Program-made: the position numbers and the translations under genes
Shown here: in pieces, positions 25,973 to 33,297 of the stretch
Position numbering within the stretch: position 1 is the stretch's first letter
Layout of the letters: every line of letters begins with the position of its first letter
Assembly: GCA_002843155.1 (NCBI GenBank)
Contig: PGZD01000013.1
Location: 1-47,498, forward strand
Source: Gammaproteobacteria bacterium HGW-Gammaproteobacteria-3
Lineage (GTDB): Bacteria > Pseudomonadota > Gammaproteobacteria > Methylococcales > Methylomonadaceae
Reading direction: 5' to 3'
Length of the DNA stretch: 47,498 bases
The notes under the pieces: generated by a model
What the model was told of the DNA's origin: nothing
What the model saw: the letters and a program-made list of their open reading frames with translations, nothing else
Database searches by the model: none

Positions 25973-28561
25973 ATGAAAAAGAACATCAACTTTAGAAAGC
26001 GCAAACTCTATTTCGCAACTTTGTACGGCCTGGCCGGGTCGCTGGCTCTCAACGGCCTGGTGAACGCCAATGCCGGGACGGATTTGTTCAATAAACCGGT
26101 CGGCGCCATCGGTCAATCCAAACAGCTCGATTTATTCAGTCAACCCGTTGGCAACATAGGGGCTAAAGCCACGAATAATCGCAAATCGAGTATTTACAAA
26201 AGTAACGAACAACTGATTATCGACGCATTCGGTGAAACCGGTCAGTCCAAAGTCAGTGGCGAAAAGCAACAGGCAGAGCAATTGTCCGCCGTGCAGACCG
26301 ATAAGCCTCAAGCTTCATCAAGGCGTAAATCCAGACACTGGTCCTATCAGCCGATCGCGCGCCCCGACGTTCCTGGCGTGCAAAACAGCGCCTGGGTGCA
26401 TACCCCGATCGATGCTTTTGTCGTTAAAAAACTGGAGGAAAAAGGCATCACACCTTCGGCAGAAGCGGACAAGGCTACACTGGCACGGCGTATCTACTTG
26501 GATGTGCTTGGATTTATCCCTACTCCCGAGGAAGTGGATGCTTTCGTCAAGGACCAATCGCCCGATGCCTATGAAAAGCTGGTGGACAAAGTGCTGGCTT
26601 CACCGCATTACGGCGAACGTCAGGCCCGCTTGTGGCTGGACTTGGCGCGTTACGCCGACAGCTCCGGGTTTCAGATAGACAGCAACCGGCTCAACAACTG
26701 GCGCTATCGCGATTATGTGATCAACAGCTTCAACGAAGACAAACCGTACAGCCGGTTCATTCAGGAACAAATCGCCGGGGACGAGTTGTGGCCGGGTGAT
26801 GAAAACGCGCTGATCGCTACCGGATTCATGGCACAGTTTCCAGATAACGCCAACTCCCGAGATTTCTTCGGCCGGCGCTATCAGATCATCACCGACATCA
26901 CCGACACGGTCGGCAAAGTCGTTCTGGGACAGACTTTAGAATGCGCCCGCTGCCACAATCACAAATTCGATAAAATCAGCCAGAAAGATTATTTCGCGTT
27001 GCAGGCGTTTTTCGCCAACATCAATTATGTCGATAATGTACCGGTCGCGAAGAAAACCGCGCTGGAAGTTGCCTACGACCAGCAATGGGCGCAATGGGAG
27101 GACGCGACCAAAGAACTTCGAGGCAAAATGAAGGCGATCCTCGATGCCGACCGCGAGGCCGCGCTTAAATACCATAAAGAGCGCTATCGCGAAGACTCCC
27201 AGGCGGCCATTTTCAAACCGCAAGAGCAATGGACGGCGCTGGATCGCTGGGCCAATCATCGTCTGGAGCGGGTCACCAACGACCGATCACTGCTCAATTA
27301 TTTCCAGGATCGGGCTGCCAGCAAGGATCCCAAGTTTCATAGCGATTGGCATGCCGAAAAATTCGCCGAGCTGAAAGAACTTGGGGAAGCATTGAAAAAA
27401 TTCGACGCCGTGAAACCGCCGATCGAGCTGGGATCGACCAAAATCGACGCCATTACCGAGCTGGGTTATAGCGATGTGCCACCGACTTATGTGCTGGAAG
27501 TTGGAAACCGCACCAAGCCGAAAGAAGAAGTCCAGCCAGCTTTTCCGGAAGCTATCACCGATGCCAAGCCGGACATACAGCCTACCGGATTTTCATCAGG
27601 GCGGCGCGCGGCATTGGCCAAATGGCTGACCAGTGAGGACAATCCTTTGACGGCGCGGGTATTCGTCAACCGGGTCTGGGATAAATATTTTGGCCAGGGT
27701 ATCGTGACTACGGTCAGCGATTTCGGCAAGGCAGGAGAGAAACCCAGTCATCCCGAATTACTGGATTATCTGGCCAGTCGGTTCGTAAAAGAGGGCTGGA
27801 GCGTGAAAAAACTGCACAGGGAGATTCTGTTGTCCAGCGTCTACCGGCAGTCTTCCAGCGAGCGGCCCGAGGTTGTCAAAGCCGATCCGGACAACGAATT
27901 GCTGGCGGTGTTTCCGCACAAGCGCCTGGAGGCCGAGCAGATCCGTGATTCGCTGCTGGTGGCGTCGGGCGAGTTGAACGACAAAATCGGCGGTCCCAGC
28001 GTGTTGCCGCCGCTGCCGAAAAACGCCGGCGATCAGGGCGATACCGGCTTTGGTATCGGCGACCCGTTCTGGCCGGTGTCCAAAAATCCTGACGATCACA
28101 ACCGCCGCAGCCTGTATATCTTTACCCGGCGCAGCAAGCCTTACCCGATTCTGAGTGATTTCAATATGGCCGAAGCCTCTCTTGCGCACAGTAAGCGAGA
28201 AGTGACCACCACGCCGCTGCAAGCCTTGACGTTGTACAACAGCGAACTCATTTTCGGCTGGTCCAAGGCGCTGGCGGGCAAGATTATCAACGAAGCCGGC
28301 AACGACGAACAGGCGCAACTGGACAGGCTCTACCAGGTTTTGTTCGCGCGCGCGCCCAGCGATCAGGAACGCCAGTTACTGAAGGGCTTTTTACAGGAAC
28401 AGCAACAAGTGATCGCCCAGCAAGCGAGTGACAAAGGGGAGTTCGCCGTTAATGTACCGGTGGGTGTCAAGGAGCCGATTAAGGATCCGTTGCGAGCCGC
28501 AGCCTTTGTCGATCTGGTGCATACCGTGGTCAATGCCAATGAATTCGTTTACCGGTTCTGA
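25973..28561 (+). CDS. DUF1549/DUF1553 protein with a CxxCH motif (Planctomycetes-type)
   Basis: This 862-residue protein has a hydrophobic leader (about residues 12-34) and an unusual 11-residue duplication, DLFNKPVGAIG (37-47) and DLFSQPVGNIG (53-63). The DUF1549 domain follows (about 130-360: TLARRIYLDVLGFIPTPEE, RLWLDLARYADSSGF) and contains CARCHNHKFDKI (near residue 324), a possible c-type heme site conserved in the family. The C-terminal DUF1553 domain (about 540-840) shows NPLTARVFVNRVWDKYFG, HPELLDYLA and RRSLYIFTRR. Most known members are from Planctomycetes and Verrucomicrobia and are of unknown biochemical function. The DUF1501 partner begins 35 bases downstream, the same pairing as in those phyla. 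Transfer from such a lineage is plausible. Confidence 0.87.
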   Translation: MKKNINFRKRKLYFATLYGLAGSLALNGLVNANAGTDLFNKPVGAIGQSKQLDLFSQPVGNIGAKATNNRKSSIYKSNEQLIIDAFGETGQSKVSGEKQQAEQLSAVQTDKPQASSRRKSRHWSYQPIARPDVPGVQNSAWVHTPIDAFVVKKLEEKGITPSAEADKATLARRIYLDVLGFIPTPEEVDAFVKDQSPDAYEKLVDKVLASPHYGERQARLWLDLARYADSSGFQIDSNRLNNWRYRDYVINSFNEDKPYSRFIQEQIAGDELWPGDENALIATGFMAQFPDNANSRDFFGRRYQIITDITDTVGKVVLGQTLECARCHNHKFDKISQKDYFALQAFFANINYVDNVPVAKKTALEVAYDQQWAQWEDATKELRGKMKAILDADREAALKYHKERYREDSQAAIFKPQEQWTALDRWANHRLERVTNDRSLLNYFQDRAASKDPKFHSDWHAEKFAELKELGEALKKFDAVKPPIELGSTKIDAITELGYSDVPPTYVLEVGNRTKPKEEVQPAFPEAITDAKPDIQPTGFSSGRRAALAKWLTSEDNPLTARVFVNRVWDKYFGQGIVTTVSDFGKAGEKPSHPELLDYLASRFVKEGWSVKKLHREILLSSVYRQSSSERPEVVKADPDNELLAVFPHKRLEAEQIRDSLLVASGELNDKIGGPSVLPPLPKNAGDQGDTGFGIGDPFWPVSKNPDDHNRRSLYIFTRRSKPYPILSDFNMAEASLAHSKREVTTTPLQALTLYNSELIFGWSKALAGKIINEAGNDEQAQLDRLYQVLFARAPSDQERQLLKGFLQEQQQVIAQQASDKGEFAVNVPVGVKEPIKDPLRAAAFVDLVHTVVNANEFVYRF

Positions 28562-28596
28562 CGGCCATTTCAAATAGATTATTAGGAGAATACAAA

Positions 28597-30039
28597 ATGC
28601 ATAATTCATCACGTCGTGAGTTTTTAACTAAAACCGGTATTGGCTTAGGCGGTCTAACGGTTAACTCGCTGTTTCCGGGCGGGGGACTGATCTCCAGTGC
28701 GCTGGCGGCGGAAAATCCCCTGGCACTAAAAACGCCGCATTTTCCGGCTAAAGCCAAAACCGTAATTTGGCTGCATCAGGACGGCGCGCCGTCCACGCTG
28801 GACTTGTTCGATTACAAACCGGTGCTGCACAAAATGGCGGGCGAAGGCCAGGCGGTGCCGGCGTCCTTTCTGAAAGACATCGTCACCGCCACCCAGGGCG
28901 GGGTCACCAAGTTGATCGCCACGCCGCGCCAGTGGAAGCAATATGGCGAAAGCGGCGCCTGGTTTTCGGATTGGGTGCCGAATCTGGCCCGTCATGCTGA
29001 CGATCTGGCCTTCGTCAAATCCAGCGTCACCGTCGGCGCGACCCACGACATCTCGATTTTGAAGCTCAATACCGGTGATTTGAATCCGGGCCGCCCGACA
29101 CTGGGAGCTTGGGTGCAATACGCCTTGGGTTCGGCCAATCCCAACCTGCCGGCCTATGTGGTGTTATACAATGATACGAAAGAACCGCGCGCCGGTGCGG
29201 TCAACTGGTCATCCGGGTTCTTGCCGGCGGTTTATCAGGGCACGCCGTTCCGTCCTACCGAATCGCCGATACTGCATCTGGATGACCCGAAATATCTGGC
29301 GCGTCAGGAAAAACGACAAGCGTTGAATTTGTTGTCCGGTTTGAACCGCTTGCAGGCGGAAAACTTTCCTTCCGACAGTGAATTGAGAGCCCGCACCGAG
29401 TCCTACGATCTGGCCTACCGAATGCAGGAAACCGCACCGGAAGCGGTGGATATCAGCAAGGAATCGGAAGCCACCAAGGAATTGTATGGCCTGAACGATC
29501 CGGTCAGTCGCGGATACGGCGAAGTTTTGTTGCGGGCGCGCCGTTTGACCGAGCGTGGCGTGCGCTTCATTCAGGTGGTGACCGGACCACAAGAGGTCGA
29601 TGGCGAAAAAAGGAATTGGGACGCTCATGAAAACATCGAAGACAACCATAGGATCATGGCCCGTTCGGTCGACAAACCGATTGCCGGTTTGCTGACCGAT
29701 CTGAAAACCTTGGGTTTGTTGGAGTCCACGCTGGTGGTCTGGACCTCTGAATTCGGCCGCACACCCTGGAGCGAATCGGGCGATGGGCGGGACCATAATC
29801 CTTGGGGCTATACCCAATGGATGGCGGGGGGCGGTGTCAATGCCGGTTACACCCACGGCGCCACCGACGAAATAGGCCTAAAAGCGGAGAAGGGCAAGGA
29901 AGTAGATACCTATGATCTGCACGCCACCGTGCTCAACCAGCTGGGCCTGGATCACCTGAAGGTTATCTATAAACATCAGGGCCGTTCAGAGCGGCCGACC
30001 GTGGTTCATGGCAAAGTAATCAAGGAGCTCATCGCTTGA
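28597..30039 (+). CDS. Tat-exported DUF1501 protein
   Basis: The 480-residue protein begins with a twin-arginine leader (SSRREFLTKTGIGLGGL, residues 4-20). It then has the DUF1501 features: KTVIWLHQDGAPSTLDLFDYKP, RGVRFIQVVTGPQ, WDAHENIEDNHR, LVVWTSEFGRTP, GRDHNPWGYTQWMAGGG. DUF1501 proteins share the alkaline-phosphatase/sulfatase-type fold; these Asp/His-rich motifs probably bind metals, although activity is unknown. It is encoded immediately after the DUF1549/DUF1553 protein, its constant partner elsewhere, so the two probably act together in the periplasm. The ribosome site is TAGGAGA. A hairpin follows the stop. Confidence 0.87.
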   Translation: MHNSSRREFLTKTGIGLGGLTVNSLFPGGGLISSALAAENPLALKTPHFPAKAKTVIWLHQDGAPSTLDLFDYKPVLHKMAGEGQAVPASFLKDIVTATQGGVTKLIATPRQWKQYGESGAWFSDWVPNLARHADDLAFVKSSVTVGATHDISILKLNTGDLNPGRPTLGAWVQYALGSANPNLPAYVVLYNDTKEPRAGAVNWSSGFLPAVYQGTPFRPTESPILHLDDPKYLARQEKRQALNLLSGLNRLQAENFPSDSELRARTESYDLAYRMQETAPEAVDISKESEATKELYGLNDPVSRGYGEVLLRARRLTERGVRFIQVVTGPQEVDGEKRNWDAHENIEDNHRIMARSVDKPIAGLLTDLKTLGLLESTLVVWTSEFGRTPWSESGDGRDHNPWGYTQWMAGGGVNAGYTHGATDEIGLKAEKGKEVDTYDLHATVLNQLGLDHLKVIYKHQGRSERPTVVHGKVIKELIA

Positions 30040-30080
30040 TGAAAGCGGTAAGGTAAGCGATTAACCTAATCGGATGACAG

Positions 30081-30101
30081 TGGCTGCCGTTTGAGCAGCC
30101 A
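30081..30101 (+). terminator. Hairpin after the DUF1501 gene
   Basis: TGGCTGC (30081-30087) and GCAGCCA (30095-30101) form a 7-bp stem with a 7-base loop, followed by TTTGTCTCTTTTC. It lies 42 bases after the DUF1501 stop and probably ends or attenuates the rhodanese-DUF1549-DUF1501 transcript. Confidence 0.65.
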
Positions 30102-30187
30102 TTTGTCTCTTTTCAATTTTATTTTTTCCTATCAATCAACCATTGAAAAATTAATGACGGAAAGAACGTCAGAAGGATTCTATTGAC

Positions 30188-30574
30188 ATGCGAAATATGA
30201 TCATTCTCTTAGGAATCATTTTTGTAACGATGAGTGGGTATGTTCGTGCCGAAGCGGAATTTGATTTTGAAGAATTGATGGAAGCGGTTGAGGACAATGC
30301 GCACGAGTTACAGGCATTCATTGTGAATGAAGATGCCGACAATAGTTTGAAGCTGACGCAGGAGCTCAAAGAAGCTTTTCAGCGCGTCGGAAACTATTTC
30401 GATGCTTGGGGCGACGCTCAGGATGCCGTGGATGATTCTAAGCAATATCAGAAAAAGCTCGATGAAATTACCGCCTTTCTACAGCAAAAAGATTTTGGTT
30501 CGGCCTCTAGTGCTGCGGTCGATTTTGCCAAAAACTGCGACAAGGCCTGCCACGATAAATACAAACCACTTTAA
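30188..30574 (+). CDS. Exported cytochrome c'-like protein with CxxxCH motif
   Basis: The 128-residue precursor has a signal peptide ending VRAEAEF and a strongly helical, acidic mature region. Four amphipathic segments can be drawn, as in cytochrome c' or cytochrome b562-type bundles. The C-terminal signature is CDKACH (Cys117, Cys121, His122), three residues between the cysteines instead of two. The placement near the C-terminus matches class II cytochromes c, including the gene at 24386. Heme attachment to CxxxCH is rare, so it may be a real variant heme protein or one that has lost heme. AGAAGGA lies upstream. The peroxiredoxin gene follows after 12 bases. Confidence 0.72.
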   Translation: MRNMIILLGIIFVTMSGYVRAEAEFDFEELMEAVEDNAHELQAFIVNEDADNSLKLTQELKEAFQRVGNYFDAWGDAQDAVDDSKQYQKKLDEITAFLQQKDFGSASSAAVDFAKNCDKACHDKYKPL

Positions 30575-30586
30575 AGGAATACTTAT

Positions 30587-31159
30587 ATGAAAAAATTGAT
30601 CTTAGCTTGCTTGTTGCTGACTATCGGTGTGGCCAACGCCGCGCTGCAAGAAGGCGATGTAGCCCCGGAATTCAAAACTCGGGCCTCGCTGGCCGGAAAA
30701 GATTTCGATTGGTCTTTGCAGGAATCATTAAAAAAAGGTCCGGTTGTGCTTTATTTCTATCCTTCGGCTTATACCGGGGGTTGTAACATTCAGGCGCACG
30801 ATTTTGCCGTCAAGCATGATCGATTTGTTGCGGCGGGTGCCTCGGTAGTGGGTATATCCCTCGACAGTATCGAGCGATTGAATGAGTTTTCCGCCGATCC
30901 CGATTATTGCGCCGGTAAATTTCCTGTCGCTTCCGACCCTGAAGGGCGGATTGCGCAATCGTTCGAATTGTCAATAAGAGAAGCTCAGCCCGGTAGAAAA
31001 GACAGTCGGGGCGTAGAGATAGACCATGGTTTTGCCGAGAGAACGACTTTTATCATAACGCCAGACGGTAAGGTGGCGGCCACCATCGGTGGATTGAGCC
31101 CTTCGGAAAATGTACAAGCGGCTCTTGATGCAGTGCAAAAATTGACCAAAGGCAATTGA
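30587..31159 (+). CDS. Exported peroxiredoxin (AhpC/TSA, Bcp-like)
   Basis: This 190-residue protein has a signal peptide ending VANAAL and a peroxiredoxin domain. The peroxidatic cysteine is Cys66 in FYPSAYTGGCNIQAHDF (usual motif TxxC after YP). A second cysteine, Cys108 (DPDYCAGKF), could resolve it. Cys7, the only other one, lies in the leader. PVASDPEGRIAQSFE and RTTFIITPDGKV are typical later motifs. It would reduce peroxides in the periplasm, where most Bcp/PrxQ proteins are cytoplasmic. It is 12 bases downstream of the CxxxCH protein, so the pair is probably co-transcribed. Confidence 0.87.
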   Translation: MKKLILACLLLTIGVANAALQEGDVAPEFKTRASLAGKDFDWSLQESLKKGPVVLYFYPSAYTGGCNIQAHDFAVKHDRFVAAGASVVGISLDSIERLNEFSADPDYCAGKFPVASDPEGRIAQSFELSIREAQPGRKDSRGVEIDHGFAERTTFIITPDGKVAATIGGLSPSENVQAALDAVQKLTKGN

Positions 31160-31275
31160 TATCGCAAGGGATTTTTGTTCGTTTCACCTTGATGCAGTCA
31201 AAGCGCGCGGAAAAGAATTTTAAGCATGGATATAAGGATATTGATTCTGGGTATTGGGTGCTGTTTATCGATTCG

Positions 31276-31563
31276 TTAGGCTAAATAGCCCCATTGCTTA
31301 AATTGCTGCTGTAATTCTGGTTCGTTTTTAAATGCTTGGAAATAAATATATTCAGGTGCCAAATCAGCACCATTTGACCAAACAATCGTATCCAGCTCTT
31401 TATCAACGGCTAAGCTTGAAAACATTGACTTATTTTTTAAGGGTTCAAACATTGCCCCCCTCAAGGCATCTGTTAAATCAGCTATACCTTTTCGCCCATT
31501 ATTAAAGGTTACTTCTATTTTATAATCTTCCAGATATTGAGCATCAGTAACATGAAGAAACAT
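31276..31563 (-). CDS. DUF2442 family protein
   Basis: The 95-residue protein matches DUF2442: VTDAQYLEDYKIEVTFNNGRKGIADL at the start and a typical TIVWSNGADLAPEYIYFQA near the end. It begins 5 bases after the DUF4160 gene on the same strand. DUF4160/DUF2442 pairs are frequent in bacteria and have been suggested to be toxin-antitoxin-like, but activity has not been established to my knowledge. Confidence 0.85.
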   Translation of the reverse strand: MFLHVTDAQYLEDYKIEVTFNNGRKGIADLTDALRGAMFEPLKNKSMFSSLAVDKELDTIVWSNGADLAPEYIYFQAFKNEPELQQQFKQWGYLA

Positions 31564-31568
31564 AATTC

Positions 31569-31826
31569 TTACTCCAATGGTTTAATCGCTTTTGGCGCTT
31601 CATCTTTTTGACAAAGTTCCCAGTTCTCTATTAACTCTTCCCTGTGTAATTCATACCATTCAAAGACATGATGCAACGCTCGCTTTGGAAATTTTCCTTC
31701 TACTACACCTGAGAGAATATTCACGGTAACTTCATACTCGCCATATTTTGCATGAAAATGTGGTGGGGCGTGATCGTCCCGGTACATGGCGATGATTATT
31801 CCAAGAAACCGGCTTATGACAGGCAT
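31569..31826 (-). CDS. DUF4160 family protein
   Basis: The 85-residue protein carries the DUF4160 signature IIIAMYRDDHAPPHFHAKYGEYEV. The DDHxPPHFH segment is strongly conserved in the family and looks like a metal or nucleic-acid contact site. I chose ATG at 31826 (GGGAA upstream) over an adjoining TTG. It is coupled to DUF2442 downstream. Function is unknown; the pair resembles a small two-gene module gained by transfer. Confidence 0.85.
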   Translation of the reverse strand: MPVISRFLGIIIAMYRDDHAPPHFHAKYGEYEVTVNILSGVVEGKFPKRALHHVFEWYELHREELIENWELCQKDEAPKAIKPLE

Positions 31827-31888
31827 CAAAGCATTCCCATTTTTATAAAAACCCCGTTAATTTTGCCATAATCTGTAAAAGCAAGAAC

Positions 31889-32125
31889 TCACTTCAGAAG
31901 CGCCCGAGCTTCCCGATAAACCACATCGGCAGAAATGCGTTGGGCCCGCCCTTTATTCATTTCGTCAGCCCGGCGGGCAGCTTCTTGAAACCAAAGTTGT
32001 TCAATTTCCGCTTCAGTCAGGGTATCAAGGCTGGACAATAATCGTTCTGCCAATTGCGCCCGCTCCCGAGGTGGGAGCAACAATGCTTCGTGACTGATAG
32101 TTTCAATGTTCATACTAACGTTCAT
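31889..32125 (-). CDS. Addiction-module antitoxin-like protein (Unstab_antitox family)
   Basis: The 78-residue protein reads ISHEALLLPPRERAQLAERLLSSLD...EIEQLWFQEAARRADEMNKG, the pattern of the putative addiction module component family (Pfam Unstab_antitox). These usually lie just upstream of a RelE/ParE-type toxin. No such toxin follows: the next gene on this strand is DUF4160, 63 bases away. It is therefore an orphan antitoxin or works with a different partner. The start could also be the ATG at 32113. Confidence 0.8.
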   Translation of the reverse strand: MNVSMNIETISHEALLLPPRERAQLAERLLSSLDTLTEAEIEQLWFQEAARRADEMNKGRAQRISADVVYREARALLK

Positions 32126-32275
32126 GAAAGCGCAGCATCACCCCGGAAAATGAAAGTTTTTGTATATCACAAAAACAGATAATGAACGCAAAATGACGAA
32201 CTTTCACAGTAAATTTACCGGCATGAGTTTAAAGTATCGATAGAGGATCGGGGAAAGCGCCCGCAGGCCTATGGA

Positions 32276-33286
32276 CTACCCGCGTTCCGCCAGGGTACTG
32301 TCAAAACTTTCCAACACTTTGATGTAGTTGACCCGCTCGTATGCGCCGGGGTTGGCGGCATTGTGCCGACTCATGACGCCCCGGACTTCGGTCAATGACG
32401 AGTAATCGCGCGCGGTCAGCCATTGCTCCAGGTCGGCGAGCAGAATTTTTAAATGTTGCGGACCTTTTTTCATCAGAACCGATGCCACCATCACCACATC
32501 AGCACCGGCCAGTAAATATTTGACGACTTCAGTGGCCGAATCCACACCCCGGCTGGCGGCCAGGGAGGCTTTGATGCGGCCGTACAAAACCGCGATCCAG
32601 AGCAGCGGCAGCCGGATTTCCTCCGGGCTGCTCAGGCTGGCGTGCGGGTCTACCTGCAACAGGTTCAAATCAAAATCGGGCTGATAAAAGCGATTGAACA
32701 ACACCACGCCATCGACCCCGGCTTCATCCAGGCGCTTGACCATATTGCCGATGGCGCTGAAAAAAGGACTCAGCTTAATGGCGACCGGGATGGATACCGA
32801 ATCCTTGACGGCTTTGAGAATATCGAAATAGCGCTGTTCGACTTCAGTCGCAAGCATTTCGATTGCGGTCGGGATGAAATAAATATTCAATTCAAGCGCG
32901 TGCGCGCCGGCCTCTTGAATCTGTTTGGCGTAGTCTATCCATCCTGTGTTGGTGATGCCGTTCAAACTGCCGATAATCGGTATGTCGGTAGCGGCGACGG
33001 CCTTGCCGATCAGGTTCAGATACTGCTCCGGGCCTTTGGGCGCACGGTCGATAGACGGGAAATAGCTCAGCGACTCGGCGAAGCTTTCCGTGCCCGAATC
33101 CAGCAAAAAATCAAAGGCTTCGTTTTCACGCCGGATTTGCTCTTCGAACAATGAAAACATCACAATCGCGCCAGCCCCGGAATCTTCCAGCAGCTTGATG
33201 CCGGACAAGGTTTCCGACAGCGGCGATGCCGATGCGATGATGGGGTTTTTTAACTCAAGGCCCAGATAATGGCTCGATAAATCCAC
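32276..33286 (-). CDS. Dihydroorotate dehydrogenase-like flavoprotein
   Basis: The 336-residue protein starts MDLSSHYLGLELKNPIIASASPLSETLSGI, like FMN-binding dihydroorotate dehydrogenases. It has a TIM-barrel pattern (IPIIGSLNGITNTGW, IPVAIKLSPFFSAIGNM, GVDGVVLFNRFYQPD, GADVVMVASVLMKKG). True PyrD has a catalytic Ser/Cys loop and a defined orotate site; this subgroup is usually annotated only as DHOD-like and typically sits beside nifJ. It starts 11 bases after the nifJ stop, so it is the third gene of the PFOR operon. Its substrate is unknown, and it should not be taken as the pyrimidine enzyme. Confidence 0.85.
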   Translation of the reverse strand: MDLSSHYLGLELKNPIIASASPLSETLSGIKLLEDSGAGAIVMFSLFEEQIRRENEAFDFLLDSGTESFAESLSYFPSIDRAPKGPEQYLNLIGKAVAATDIPIIGSLNGITNTGWIDYAKQIQEAGAHALELNIYFIPTAIEMLATEVEQRYFDILKAVKDSVSIPVAIKLSPFFSAIGNMVKRLDEAGVDGVVLFNRFYQPDFDLNLLQVDPHASLSSPEEIRLPLLWIAVLYGRIKASLAASRGVDSATEVVKYLLAGADVVMVASVLMKKGPQHLKILLADLEQWLTARDYSSLTEVRGVMSRHNAANPGAYERVNYIKVLESFDSTLAERG

Positions 33287-33297
33287 GGCAATGCTCC

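Noticed and set aside
31889-32125. Complete toxin-antitoxin pair with a RelE toxin
   Set aside because: No RelE/ParE-like frame is present downstream on the minus strand; the next genes are DUF4160 and DUF2442.
32276-33286. Annotation as PyrD of pyrimidine synthesis
   Set aside because: It is the nifJ-linked DHOD-like subgroup and lacks clear evidence for the dihydroorotate active-site loop.
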